Of a stretch of 53,790 nucleotides of DNA, positions 12,045 to 24,704 are shown one piece after another. Position numbers and translations under genes: made by a program. Below the pieces are notes generated by a model. The model saw only the letters and a program-made list of their open reading frames with translations, did not search any database and was not told where the DNA came from. How positions within the stretch are numbered: the stretch's first letter is position 1; the number at the start of each line of letters is the position of its first letter. Source of the DNA: Podaxis mareebaensis. Lineage: Eukaryota; Basidiomycota; Agaricomycetes; Agaricales; Agaricaceae. The stretch is taken from positions 1-53,790 of the forward strand of contig JAEUWP010000380.1 in the NCBI GenBank assembly GCA_018524725.1. The letters are read 5' to 3'.

Positions 12045-13336
12045 CTAAGACATAACAACTGTTTTTGTAATCGTGATACCACCGTTAGGGTAAATATCAG
12101 ACTGCGAAGATTGATCCGCGCTGTTGACCGCCTTTACGGACAGTTCGACATCCTGTCCCCCTCTTTGACCTGGGAGGAGGTTAATTGATCCCAACGTTGT
12201 ATTGTCGGCTGCGCGTTGCTCGATAATGGTCGTCCGCTCGTTCTGATCAAACATTGTAAATTGTTGATCGCGTCTCGCCGAAGAACGGACAAGAATAACG
12301 TTGAATGCGATTCCCGTCGCTTGCAGCGCCTTCGACATCACCCACCAATCAGTGATTTAATCCGACTCCAACAATACCGGCATCACTAACCATATTCGAT
12401 GTTGGGTATAATGCATTACTCTCCGACACGCTAACGAGGAACGTGATGAAGACCATCATTGTATACGCCGCTCCCGATTCTGCAATAACTCGGATCACCT
12501 TGCGCAGGTGACGGGGTTGATGCACCATAATGGACCCGCTCCGGTTCATGTATCTTTCGCTCTGCCTTTCCACGCGCCAGATCCGCCAGACCAAGATACC
12601 TACGAAGGATAAGTTGTGCGGTCAATCGGAAACACTATTGGTGACTCACTGGTGGTAAGTGTATTCTGGAGAGCCGTGATCGCAAAGAAGGCTAGCCACC
12701 AAGGCCGAATTTGGCTCGAATTTAGGGTTATAGATCTCAGGGTCGACGGGTTCGCCTCGACTTCGATCAATTTGACTGCCATTGCGATACCGCCAAGATA
12801 TAAGATAAGAGATGGGACGATGACCAGCCAACGGCGTCCGTGTACGATCCAGCATCTATAAATCTTTCGGAAGATCACTCAGCGGTGATTTTTGGTCGTT
12901 CGTGGAACGAATTCCCATACCAAGACGAAGTCGCCGAGAATCATGGCGATGACTTGATTGACAGACTGTGCCAGTGTCAGCCTCCTGGAACGACGAAGCA
13001 AGAAATGATACTGCACACCCTAGCGATATTTATCCAATCCGCAATGTTGTGAAATTCGGTTGTTGCGTCTGTGGCCTTGATGAACGCGTTGAAGTTGTGC
13101 AACAACCCGATCGCCACATCAAACGTGTTAATGGCGAACAAGGCCAATGCAATGCCTGCCATCATCCAACGAATCTCATGCGGGCGAAGCCATCGTATCT
13201 CTCGTCCACTACCCGCAACCAGGAGGGTATGGGCACAAGAGCAGCAGGTGACCAGGTACATGCCATAAAAAAGGGTCTCGCAGAAGTTTCCTGAGAGCTG
13301 CGCTGCGGTAATCGGGAATTCTTCCTCGGGAGACAT
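12045..13336 (-). CDS. Fungal seven-transmembrane protein of unknown function
   Basis: Five exons join cleanly. Exon 1 starts MSPEEEFPITAAQLSG (13336). The joins then give IARRLTLAQSV, then GDFVLIYRCWIVHGRRW, then TLTTSILVWRIWRV, then VSDAATGIAFNVIL. Seven hydrophobic spans are visible: ETLFYGMYLVTCCSC; WMMAGIALALFAINTFDVAI; VIAMILGDFVL; LVIVPSLILYLGGIAMAV; WWLAFFAITAL; AYTMMVFITFLVSVS; ATGIAFNVILV. The block IYRCWIVxGRRWLVIVPS is typical of a large Agaricomycete family of small plasma-membrane proteins with the N-terminus outside. The C-terminal tail of about 75 residues is hydrophilic and cytosolic. No ligand or partner can be inferred. The gene appears intact, with short introns. It stands alone between two long gene-poor stretches. 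Confidence 0.75.
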
Positions 13337-15931
13337 GATGGAGGTAGAAAGGTCGTTTCTTCAGGAAAGAGATATTGGGTTATATAAGTTGAGAAGTCAT
13401 GGAGTAGCTACCGAAATTATCCTGTCGCGTTTATAGGTGCGTCAATACGGGGTTTCGTGGGACATTATGGATGTCAGTATAGCGCCCATCTTCCTTTTTT
13501 TATTGATATGGAGAATATGTGGGGATAATGCGAATAGGACGCATGTCACTGTCCCCTTCCAATAGGAACACTTGGTAATTATAGATCCACAGAGCTTCGG
13601 TCCTTGGGAAGATACAATAGGCCGACTAATATCTGGACGCATATGCATGTTCAGAAAGTCAACAGTAGAAGTATTAAGGCCGCATTGCTCATACAACAAC
13701 GAGCTATACCTGGTTCTTTGTTACATTCTCAGCTTCGTATCTCTGCTGACAGTCATCAATTACGCCTTGGGCAGATTGGGTGTTACAGCCCCACCAGCAC
13801 CATATTGGGGGTCATCTGACATCACGACCACGGAAGGAAACCCAGCCAACTCCAGACATCCTCGTCCTTTTTGAAGAATAAGAGTTACCTTGACTCTGCA
13901 GGTGTACTTTTCTACGTGCCTCCAGGGGGTTTCAATTACATGGCCAGTCCAGTTATGAGGGTTCTGGATACTTTTGAACTTGGCTAAAACGCAGTGATGA
14001 TTAGAGAGCAATAGAGCTCAGGCTCAGGAGATAGGTTTCTATTTTGATGGGATGTCGATATCATCCAATGGTGACGACCTGAAGAAATGACTGATCATCA
14101 TTTCTCCAAGTCGCCGAGACAGCCCGTTATGTAGATATGATAACTATCACAGCGCTCTCAGCTCCAGTGTTGACAAGCATCTAAGATTCCGCACAGCTGA
14201 ACCTAGGTGTCGTATCGTCAAGGAACCATGCAGAACAAATATCATCATCTCACCATTCTCGGTAAGATTATGTCGACAATCAGGTTCCCCTTATTCACCG
14301 GAAAGGTAATCGCCTTTATATGTCATCCCGCACGTACCGGTGTGCACTTGTTTCCTTACCTACCTACTTATATATATTCTCGCCGATTCCTACTTCAACT
14401 TCCGGCCGCTGGTTTTATTTCCCACCCACCAACTCCCTATGAAAGATTGAAACCCTTCAACAGGTAACCAAACGTATCGTGACCCAAGAGGAACATCCGG
14501 GCGACCCGTCCTCATTCCCCTTCGGCTTCACAAAACAGGTCGTCAGGGATTTCCTCGACTTCTGATCCACTACTCCCGATTCCCTCGCTTATCCGGTTAC
14601 CCGACCCGCATAGTATCTATGACATTCTAGCATAATACATTCATTATCATTATACCCCTATCATCTCTCCAGACGCGAGAATAAAAATAACAACAGGCGA
14701 GCGTTTGTCGGTTTGCGGTCCGCCCGGGAGTTGTCTGTCAAAGAAGGAATTGCAAGAACGACCGTTACCGCTGGTGACTGTCCCACCCAATCAAGACTAA
14801 CTCGCCGCATACTTTCATTTGCAAAGATGGTTACATCGTGTATAAAGGACTGATGGAAGTAAGGCTCGGATATATTAGTTTGGAAATTACCGTTCTCAGC
14901 GCTCTATGCCATATACCTGAAGCCAGTGTATCCTCTTGCATGGGCTTGCGAAGGAATGAATGGGGGAGGCCAATGGAATGGGTGGATACCAAACGTCTAG
15001 CTAGCTCCTGGTGTCGCCTTGATAGACAAAGTCTGATTTGTTACCGGTACTTTGACGGCACATATTAATGACGGTGCCCTCGCAGATACTGTGGTTGAGG
15101 CAGTAAGGGTGGAGTAATACCACATTTCCGAAGCATAGAAGAAGCTGGGGCTCTGCCAGGTCTGAGAGGTTGCACTCGTTGATCACGGGTGATAGAATCA
15201 GAGGACATATGTCAGGATTTGAGATTATTTTGGCTATGCACATGATAAGGGGATTTAATAGAAAGAATTTAACGATCGAGTTCCATCATGATCAGAAGGT
15301 TCTGAGCACCAGTCATGATGAATGATGATTGTATCAAGACTTCGGGAGGTGTCCGATTATCTTTGCATCAAATTCCCTACATGACAACGCGGCAGGCCGT
15401 CGGGTCGCTTTGGACCTTATATATCTTTTAAATACTGCGCTGAGCAGGGAGAAACTGTACAGGTAGACGCGTGATCCGCTTCGAAACACGCTGCACCACT
15501 ACTGTCGAGATATCTAAATACTAAGCGCCAAAGGGAATATAAATCGCACCTTTCGGACCTCGGCAGCCGACCACCATATCGTTCGGCACTTAGCGAATGT
15601 ACATATAAGTTACACCTCTCATCCAATTTTGGTGGGTTCCCAGGTTATCAAGTTGCACAACTGGAGCACCTGACAGTGGCCAAACTAGAATTTTGTTCTA
15701 AAATCGCACACCAGCGACGAGACAATTTTCGAAGGATGTTATACACAGGCAATAATGGCCGGTGCGCATGAGGAGTAGTGCGCCTTCCAGCAGCCGTGCT
15801 CTTCAAGTTGATTCAGCGTTACAATGGTCGTAGGAAGGCAATCACCTGCACAGCCTCTGAGGACCGCGGAAAGATACATGAAATGCCTGTAATTCTTCTC
15901 ACCTCTACTACCACTTCCCGTCATATCAGCT
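13337..15931. other. Long gene-poor stretch
   Basis: About 2.6 kb without a supportable gene. Open frames are short, without introns or motifs that would join them, and there is no repeat obvious to the eye. The last part must hold the promoter of the CYSTM-like gene. Confidence 0.45.
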
Positions 15932-16359
15932 ATGTCTTACAACCCCAGCTACTATGGCCCACCTGTCGAGATGCCACGCCCAATCTACCAGGGTGGTGGA
16001 TGGAACCAGCAGAAGTGTCAGCGATTCTCTAATGGTGGCCCCATAAACATCGAGCTCACAAACTTGCATTTCAGCTTCTGGAGGTCAACCACAGGGTCAA
16101 CCGTACTCTCAGCAACCACAGCAGCAGTATCAACCACAACCGCAATATCAACAGCCGCAATACCACCCACAACCGCAGGTAGTCTACGTGCAGCGACCCC
16201 CAGCTCAGCAATCTTCCGATTCATGCTGTATACCTTGTGCATGGTCAGTCTACCTCGCGCAGCTTCTTTGAACGCGCTTATTGACGGTTGAGCTCCTTGC
16301 GCAGTTTGGCAGGATTTTGCACCGCATGGCTCTGTTGTCCTTGTGTGCTCTGCTGTTAA
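15932..16359 (+). CDS. Small Gln/Pro-rich CYSTM-like (cysteine-rich tail) protein
   Basis: A small three-exon gene found by splicing. Exon 1 reads MSYNPSYYGPPVEMPRPIYQ and probably ends at a donor near 15992. Exon 2 starts after an acceptor at about 16076 and reads GGQPQGQPYSQQP, then Q/P/Y repeats, then VVYVQRPPAQQSSDSCCIP. Exon 3 (from about 16304) gives LAGFCTAWLCCPCVLCC before TAA at 16357-16359. The arrangement of a short Tyr/Pro/Gln-rich head and a C-terminal Cys-rich hydrophobic segment is that of CYSTM proteins. These are tail-anchored or palmitoylated membrane proteins linked to stress tolerance in fungi and plants. The first donor is uncertain (several GGTG sites within 15 bp). The C-terminus is convincing. 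Confidence 0.68.
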
Positions 16360-16943
16360 GTTACTTTGCCGTTAAGCGTATGCCAGCTTCTCGAACTCGG
16401 AGTTTGGGATTTCAATTCAACCTAGGTCCGGTATGTGTGTACAGGTGTGCGCCATCAGGCTCGCTCTACGATAGCAATGACCTTTAATTCTATTTCGTGT
16501 ACCATGCAAGTCACTATGTCATGTGTAGTGTAGTATCTTTTGTATTCATGTTGCAACGTCCCCGACAAGCAACCTTTGACAATTGCTTTGTTGGCATCAA
16601 TAAGCATCACGAACGAAATTATCAGTGATAAATATATCAAACTGTAAATAGCGACGGCTACATCGGCGCAACTCAATGGTTCTTTTGTCTTTTCTGGGGT
16701 GGTGTCGAGAGATACGACGGGGATATCGACTATTGCAGTTATCAAAGGTATCAAATGTGTAGCGAAAGACTAGGGTAAACTTAGGAGTAAGGTACTAAAT
16801 GAGGGTGTGGAACGCAGTATAGACAATTGTGCAGAACGAAACATGTTGAGAGAGAAAACGAAAACAACAAACCCCATAGAGTGCGACATGAGAAGATATT
16901 CAAGAATCCATATGCATGGTCGACGAGCCACACGCGACAAGGC
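16360..16943. other. Convergent 3' region between CYSTM-like and BTB/CAP-Gly genes
   Basis: Holds the 3' untranslated regions of two convergent genes. A minus-strand open frame (16455-16754) contains one hydrophobic segment, but nothing supports it as a gene. Confidence 0.35.
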
Positions 16944-19900
16944 TCATAGATCCTCAACCGCGTCGACGACGTACAGAACCTGTTGTGGCCTCACAAACAG
17001 CCCTCTTGACTCCGCGCCAGATGCATCGGACACCGCCGGACTCACGCTCCTCATTCTCTTCATCCTCTCTATTCCTGTTGTCAGCTGGTCTCCTTCACGT
17101 TTGAGCCCGCTTTTATCCCTTGACCACATCGAAGCCGAGCTTCCTCCATCCACCCGTCTCCTACGTGTCGCCCGATCGTCATACGAATAATCCCACTCTG
17201 ACCCTCGATTTCCGATCTCAAAGTAACGAATACCGCCCCAAGTTCCATCGTTCCATTGAGTGCCCTGCCAAAGACTATCAACATCGCGATCCGCCCAGCT
17301 CTCACCAATGGGAATAGGGACCTCCACGCCAACCCATGGACCATACTCTCCCTCGACTTCGCCAATGTACCGCGCATAAGCCTTGAACCGCTTCCTCTTG
17401 GACGATACAATGCAGGGGATACCAATGTCCAGTGTGGCACCCCGCGGCACGCCATCGGTTGGCGGGGGCAGAAGCGGCTCTTCTACTTCTCCGGGGAGTG
17501 GTGGATGTGGCTTATCAAACAGCCGAGACTTGTCCACAGAACCACCTGAGCTTCGGGAAGTCGATACGGGAGGAGCGATATCAGCAGTGATGGTTTCATT
17601 CGACCTTCTCCTTTTGATCGTTGTGTTACTGCCAGTCGAAGTTGTACTATCTGTCTTCTTGTGTTCGTTGGCATTGACATTTGTGTTGCTCTCCGCAAGC
17701 ATGCGCGGCTTGATGGTAATCGAACTCGGCGTATTCTTGAGCTCTTCCTGGGAGTTATCAGCTTCATTGACGTTGTTCTCCTTGTTGTCGACTGGCAAGG
17801 GCACAGGTGACTTGGGGTCTGCGGGTGAAACAGGCGCACTCGAAGCGGGTGAAACTTTTCGCGCCGGGGTCTTGGCTCCAGCCGCGGCCTTCTTGATCGA
17901 GGACGTCGACCTGACGGGTCTGATAGTCGATCTAGACTTGGCCACTGCAGGACTGAGCTTCGTCGGGTCAATGATAGGAACCGGGGGTGGAGCCGTTTTC
18001 GAGACGGAACTCTTCGCGGTGCCATAGGCACTACTGCTGGTCGTGCTGGTGACAGAGTTCACTGATGCACCAGAGGTTTTGCGCGCCCGTGGTGATATGG
18101 GAGAAGAGGGACCGGGGCCGGCGGTACGAGCACTGGCTGTGGAAGCTGCCGAAGATTTTCTGCTGCGAGCCTGCGGAGTAGAGAGACCCGAGCTTGCCGT
18201 GCGGTAACTTGCCGTACTTTCGGTTGTGATTGTCGAGGTCCGGTGATTTGCGGTCGAAGTTGTCGAGGTTGTTGAAACACCGGAGACTGGTCGGGAAGAG
18301 GAGGTAGCGGTTGAACGGGTGGTAGACGTCCTTGAAAGAGTGCTCGCAGTCGATGCATGTGTACTGCCACGTGAGACTGGTCTCGAACTAGAAGTTGAGG
18401 TTGATTTGGCCACGCTTTGTCGGCTCGTCACGGAAGCGCTAGATTTACGCGTAGTAGAAATCTGTGACCGGATTGATGCTGACGAGGACTTGTTCCGAGA
18501 ATTGGCATTCGTACTCGGAGATGCCGATACGCGAGAAGCAACACTCGCAAGAGACGCCCGCGTAATCACCGTCTTTTTGACGGGGGATGACAACGTCGAG
18601 TCAGGCTCAATAGGAGCCTCCGAGTTGGCAACACTCTTGCGATCGTCCTCGTCCTCGGGGAGACCTGCTTCGCTGAGAACACTTCTTTGATCAGCTTGAT
18701 CATCCTCCTCGGCCGGAAGATTAAGGGAGGGCTGGGGTGTAGGTGAAGTGTCTCGCGAGCTTAAAGTGGGAGACGCTGGGGTGAGTTTCGAATCTGGACG
18801 GTCTTTCATCACAACAGCAGCAGCGTCGGCAGCATCTTTAGCTCGCGTTGCTTGGACGATTCGACGCGCAGGCGACATCCCAGTATTCACTGTATCGGCT
18901 CTGGACGACCTGCCAATGGTACTGTCGCTAGCAGCAGAGCTGGTACTAATAGAGCTCCTGGCGCTACGGACAGAACTGGCAGAAGAATGGACGCTGGCGT
19001 TGTCTTTGATGGAGGCAGTTCCGCGTCGGGAAGGCATGTTGCGGCTGAGTACGCTGACGCGCATACTGCTGGCGGCTTCGCTATCCGCATCGATGCGGGA
19101 AGTGTGAGGATGATTAGACAAGGGACGAAGTAGGTTGTTGGGCAACTTGTTGCGAGGAGAGCCGCGGGAATTCGCCGGAGGTGCAGGACTGAAAAGATCC
19201 TCGATTGGAACTTCCATATCTGGAGACGACTAAGAACAAGACCAAAAAGATGTAAACTTGTCGCTCACAATCACTAATTTCCTTGATCGCCCATCCTTCG
19301 AGAGCGTCAAAGCCATGTTCCTGTCGGATCTGAAGCCACCGCTTGCTGATCCATTTAAGCAGCTCAATACGTGTTTGCTCAACTTGTTGACGGACTTGAG
19401 AGGTGGAGGAGAGAAAGGCAGAATTTGGTTCGGTTGGGTGGGGTTTGAGGAGGATAGAAGACACAAGCGTCTACAAAACATTTAGAAAGAACTAAAAACA
19501 ACAAGTGATGAGCTTACTTGATACAAAGTGGCAGCCCAAGGTTCCTTGACACCTCGGAGTACAGCAGACATTGCCCACTCGACGCGTTCTCCATCACCAA
19601 ATCGAGATCCGTCGCCCTCCATAATCTCCATCCACTCGTCACTGGAAAATGAGGCCTCGGACTCCTTGCAGATGACTTCGTCGATTACTTTTCTGCCATT
19701 GAGTATCATGTCGCGAACAGTGTCTGCCCAGGGATCGATGTTGGCAGAAAGCTTAATGAGGGCATGCTCTGCGGAAAAAAGGAGGGGAAAGACATTTTGT
19801 GGGGTGGTGCGCTTCGCGACGCCTTTGAGGAGAGACTCGCGAAGCTTGAGACTGAGATTCGCAAACTCCTGGGTGCACCAGCCCTCGCCATAGAGACCGA

Positions 19901-21103
19901 CAAGGGCACGTCGTGCACCACGTTCGAGGTGGGTATTCTTGACGTCTTCTTCGAGGGAAAATTCGAGAACGCGGGGAACGCGTCTGGCACATTGCCGGCA
20001 ACGGCAGCCTCCGGTGCCCCACTTACTCCCGGTGAGACGTTCGTATTCTTGGAAAGGTAAAAAAGCGTGAAAGAGGCCGTGGAGCATCTCGTGGGCGATG
20101 CGGGCTTGGATTTCATCATGGAGTGTAGAAAGGGAAAGATAGAGGGCAGCCTTGAGAATAGCAAAGGCAGTGGAGAGATCGTAGGTACGATGGGAAAATA
20201 CGAGAGTGCCAGTGTAGATAAAGCCAAGGGTAAAATGGAGGGAGGCAGGAGTAAAAGGAGGGGAGGGGAGGGTGAGGGTGGGGGGCTCGCTGTGTGTTGG
20301 TTTTGCTGACCACGAAATGAGAGCGTCGTGGAAATAGGGACAACGTGATACGAGAATGAATCTATGGGAAGAGAAAACGGCAGTGGTGCTTTCGTGGTTT
20401 GTTGAGGAAAAGTTGCCCGAGAGAGCGATGCGGACATCAGAATAGAGGCGAGAACGCCACATAAAGACGAGATCCTTACGGAGCTTGTCTATGCGGAGAT
20501 CTTCCGGATCGACATCCTGGTCAAGGTCACGAGAGTCTGCAGAATCAAAGAGAAACTCGAAAGCCTCGCCAAATCCCTGACCGGTGTAGAGATATTCGAG
20601 CTCGTTTGAGAAGAGGGCAGGGTTAATGGAGGTGGAGATGCGGAGAAGGGAGGTATTTGGGTTGAGGGTCGAGGGGGAAGGAGGGCGGAAAGGAGAGGGG
20701 CTGCGGGAGACGCCAGAGGGCAGAGGAAGAGAGAAAGCGGACTGGGACGGATAACTCGTCGGCGACTGCGAGTACGGCGTTGGACTTGTAATGGGATTTG
20801 GTCGGAAGGAAAAGTACCGGCTCTGGAAACTAGGCGGCGCCCGAGCATACACAATCGCTATACGACGTCAGCACACACACCGTAAAGGGGCCAGAAGCAC
20901 ACACCCTTGTGGCCCCAGACCTCGTTCACAACCTTCTCCTCGTCGTCCTCTGCGGTCAGCTCCCATACGACGTCAGGGAATCGCTCCTTGGCTCTGCGGA
21001 ATAGCTCTTCAAGATGCTGCTGCCAGGCGGTCGTCGAGTTCTTTGTAGCCTCTGCCAGGCCAGGCGGGGAGGGTGTTGCAAGTGCAACAGTGGTTGGGGG
21101 CAT
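16944..21103 (-). CDS. BTB-fold and CAP-Gly domain protein, about 1,338 residues
   Basis: Four exons (20905-21103, 19518-20857, 19269-19470, 16944-19219) join in frame, 4,017 bp in total. The start MPPTTVALATPSP leads to WQQHLEELFRRAKERFPDVVWEL. The first junction gives WGHKAIVYARAPPSFQSRY, which resembles a BTB core (HKAIL...). A second BTB-like segment reads YSDVRIALSG, then FSSHRFILVSRCPYF. A helical region with a Cys-rich patch (GGCRCRQC) follows, then about 500 residues of Ser/Thr/Ala/Arg-rich low-complexity sequence with SxIP-like and basic patches. The C-terminus is a CAP-Gly domain: GIPCIVSSKRKRF, ARYIGEV, GPWVGVEV, WNDGTWGGIRYF, GLFVRPQQV. The usual GKNDG signature is replaced by QWNDGTWGG. 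The layout suggests a microtubule or EB1-linked adaptor with a dimerisation or cullin-3 module. That role is inferred. All junctions keep the frame, which argues for one gene rather than two neighbours. Confidence 0.75.
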
Positions 21104-21254
21104 CGCCAGCAACGACGACGAGGACGACGGCGACGACGGGGAGGTGATAAGTTGGAAGGCGACGACCGACGCAAACAACAACGAGGCAAACACGTGATCG
21201 ATATATGATAACAATTGATTTATGAATGAATTTGGAATTGTAATTAACTTAGTT
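21104..21254. promoter_or_regulatory. Divergent promoter between BTB/CAP-Gly gene and ATG7
   Basis: Only 151 bp separate the two start codons. The interval includes CACGTGATC (CACGTG E-box at about 21191-21196) and an AT-rich stretch next to the ATG7 start. An E-box is a plausible bHLH site; its use is inference. Confidence 0.45.
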
Positions 21255-23615
21255 ATGGTTCTCCTCCAGTTCGTCCCTTTCGCGTCCGTCGTCCAGCCCG
21301 CCTTCTGGCACAGGCTTTCAGACCTGAAGATAGACACTCTCAAGCTCTCGGACGATCCAATACCCATATCTGCCACATATTCCGTCGGTCGCTCAGTCAC
21401 AGACAGGGAAACAGGCAGAGAGATTGATCTCGGATGCACCATCTCCGTCGGCGCAGAGTCTTTCGACAAGGACATAAAACCACATCCAGGCACCATCCTC
21501 GTCAAAGGCAGTCTCAAGAACTTTAACACCGTCGAGGAGTTCAGGGGCGCAGACAAGTCCGCCCTCTTTAACGCCCACGCACAGAACATCTGGGATCACA
21601 TTCTCTCCACCCGCGACTCCTCGCTTCTCAACAGCTTCTTCCTCATCTCTTTCGCAGACCTCAAGAAGTACAAGTACTACTACTGGTTCGCCTTCCCAGC
21701 ATTCGTGGCTAAACCCGCGTGGGAGATCGCCAACGGATGGTCCCTCGCATCTGATCATTTCCCACCCGATACCGTATGTCAGCCCCTGTCTCTACCCCCT
21801 TCACTTACTCACCCCGCTCAGTTGACAGCCATCCACTCTGCCCTCCGTTCCCATTCACCCACTCTCCCCTTCTTCCTCGTCAACAACACACAAATCGCCC
21901 CCGTCGAGGACTACAAGTCCTTCTTTGCCTCTGTTCCCCCAGAACAGCAGACCGTGGCCTTTATAGATCCCTCTGCTGATCCTGTCAACCCGGGATGGCC
22001 CCTACGCAACCTCCTTGCCTATCTCCGCGCACTTTACCCCCAATCCACCTCCACTCTCCGCGTTCTCTGCTGGCGTGATCTCGAGGTGCCGCCCAATGGC
22101 AACTGGAGGAGTCGCTTTGGTGTTCTTACCCTTGCCCCTTCCGATGCCGATCCTACTGCCCGTCCCTCCGCAGTGGGTTGGGAGAAGAATCCTCAAGGCA
22201 AACTTGGCCCTCGTCTCGCGGACCTCGCACCCATGATGGACCCAACCAGACTTGCCAACCAGGCCGTCGACCTCAACCTCAAACTCATGCGATGGCGCAT
22301 CCTCCCTTCCCTCGATCTCGAAAAGGTCTCGTCTACCAAATGTCTTCTGCTCGGTGCTGGAACCCTCGGATGTTACGTTGCACGTACCTTGATGGTAAAT
22401 TTCCCTTGCACGAACTCGCACTTTCCTTAATCTGTTCCTCAGGGCTGGGGCGTCCGCACCATCACTTTTGTCGATTCCGGTCGTGTCTCCTTTTCAAACC
22501 CTGTTCGCCAACCTCTATTCGAATTCGAAGACTGTTTGAATGGAGGCCAACCCAAGGCTGAATGCGCCGCCGCTCGTCTCAGGACAATATTCCCCGGAAT
22601 CGTATGTCTGTCCACGACTATGCCACCATGTTCTAACCTTGTTCTAGGATGCCACAGGTCACACCCTTGCGATACCCATGCCTGGTCACCCAATACCCAA
22701 TAACCCCACTTCCCTCGATCAGGCAAAGGCCGATGTGGCCAAGCTCGAAAATCTCATCAATGACCACGACGCCATTTTTCTTCTCATGGATTCTAGGGAA
22801 AGTAGATGGCTTCCTACAGTCATTGGTGCCGCGAAAGGCAAGGTAGGGTCAGTCCGTATTTGCACTGACGTCAGCTCATTTCTCTTAGATCGTTTTGAAT
22901 GCCGCCCTTGGCTTTGACACCTTCCTCGTCATGCGCCACGGTGCACGTGCCTCGACAGCAACCGGCCAACGCCTCGGCTGCTACTATTGCAATGATATCG
23001 TCGCTCCCGCTGACGTATGCTCGGTTCTACGTTCTATTGGTTGTCCCTAACATGCTATTAGTCTCTCACTGACCGAACCTTGGACCAAATGTGCACTGTT
23101 ACCCGCCCGGGCCTCGCCCCCATCGCTGCTTCAACAGCTGTTGAACTCCTCGCTACTCTTCTTCAACATCCTCAAGGGTGCGTTCATGATTTGCGCGCTC
23201 CATTCAGAGGATTGAGTGAAAGACAGCATCCATGCACCTGCGCCACCCCCGAATCAAGATCTCGGGAGGCTGACAGAGGAGAGCACGGATAGTGTTCTCG
23301 GAGTTGTTCCCCACCAACTCCGTGGCTTCCTTGCCCAATTCCGCAATTTACCTCTTGTGGGAGCTGCATACGACAAATGCACTGGCTGCAGCGAAACGGT
23401 AAGGATCGAGCATAATACTTGGTTTCCACCATCTGATCGTTCATCAGGTTCTTCAAGCATATGAGAAAGAGGGCTTTGACATGCTTCTCAAAGCGTTCAA
23501 TGACCAGAAGTATCTAGAAGCCTTGACTGGTTTGGACAAGCTCTTTAATGAAGGAGAAGCGGTTCTGGAGAGCGTTGAATGGGACGAAGATGACGCAGCC
23601 GGTGACGATTTCTGA
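21255..23615 (+). CDS. ATG7: Ubiquitin-like modifier-activating enzyme ATG7
   Basis: E1-like enzyme that activates Atg8 and Atg12 and passes them to Atg3 and Atg10 during autophagosome formation in the cytosol. Start [21 protein letters not shown] (ATG 21255) matches the family's beginning. The N-terminal domain shows [21 protein letters not shown] and [14 protein letters not shown]. The adenylation domain shows [39 protein letters not shown] and [11 protein letters not shown], then [16 protein letters not shown]. The catalytic cysteine is in [11 protein letters not shown] (codon 23092-23094), preceded by [11 protein letters not shown]. The C-terminus has [11 protein letters not shown], a CTGC pair and an acidic tail [12 protein letters not shown]. 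At least seven short introns are visible, for example at 21775-21822 and 22394-22441. Nothing essential is missing. It is divergently paired with the BTB/CAP-Gly gene. Confidence 0.95.
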
Positions 23616-24704
23616 GGCAATGTCACGGTATGTTGTATGTACCTGCTTACTCAATTCCGAGGCCATTTTGTAAGGGTGCCTGCAAATCGTCCTCGGACAA
23701 CTTTATACTTAGCAGTAGAAGAGACGCGGATACCACTCTTCCCTGAGCAGCTTCTCCCGGTGAGGTCTTGTGAACGGGCCCGCGAACCAACTTTTGATGA
23801 CGCTTGCCCACTTCTTATACTACCGCGCTGTTGTGAAATTTTCATCCGTGGATGATATGTGCCCAGCTCTAACCCCGAGACCTGTCTCCCCTGGCTGATT
23901 GGTGCGTTACTGGGGTACTGGGGTCTATACTTCCGAGGGTTTATGTAGGAAGGACTTGTACGGTTGTGGGGGACTTTCCCCATGCCGGCACATTCCAGCA
24001 TGTTCCTATGTGTCCCGCCAACGGCAGCCAAGTCAAGGGGATGCCTCTAATGGAAAGACTTCCTTTGTTGGCAGTTATCGCCACATCTTTTGTTAATCAC
24101 CTTGAACTGGAAATGCATCTATTTAAGCGAGAGCGAACACTCCGCTAGCCGAGTGGCGCGGCAAGTAAGCTCGGTAGCGTCCTCCCAGCTGGGCTGTAGT
24201 AGCAATAATAGGACTGCGAGTCGGATCCCTCAGTTAGCGAACCAGGCTCGCACCCTATACACGATGTACGATCTGCCAAACCTTTTGGCACTCAAATCGC
24301 AACGTTAAAGATTCAAGGATATTCTCCATGGCTCCATGGGTCAATGAGATAACCGGCAGGACGTTTGCAGCGAAGGGGTTGGATAAGGAGGCTGGAGAAG
24401 GTGTGTATGAGTAATATCGGAATGGCCGGTGTTCAAACATTTCGATGCCGGATTATCGTTGTGACTGAAGAGCGAGCGTCCCGCGGAAATGCATGCCGGG
24501 AGCTGCCGAGCAATATTGGAGGTCCCATGGAGGACGAGGAGGCACAGGCTGGCACAGGCTGGCACAGGGTCCGTGATCGGGTAGAACATGGACTTATTTT
24601 ACTTACAACACTCATAAATCTGTTCCGGTAGTTACTAATCCTCGGCACATCAGCTTACCACTCGCCTATATATCTCCCCTCTCGCCAATGTTTCTTCATC
24701 CAAG
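23616..24704. other. Intergenic region before the F-box gene
   Basis: About 1.1 kb with no supportable gene. A short triplication of GGCACAGGCT lies at about 24541-24566. Around 24148-24230 a tRNA-like A-box string (TAGCCGAGTGGC) is followed by a poor B-box, which I do not call as a tRNA. The promoter of the F-box gene must lie near the end. Confidence 0.4.

Noticed and set aside
17383..19107. Several plus-strand frames opposite the Ser-rich linker of the BTB/CAP-Gly gene
   Set aside because: They are antisense shadows of low-complexity coding sequence without domains or introns.
20858..21589. Long minus-strand frame extending over the ATG7 5' half
   Set aside because: Only the part up to 21103 is needed for the BTB/CAP-Gly first exon. 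The rest is the antisense of ATG7 coding sequence.
24140..24245. tRNA gene (A-box-like TAGCCGAGTGGC, weak B-box)
   Set aside because: No matching acceptor stem and a poor T-arm. At most a tRNA-derived remnant.
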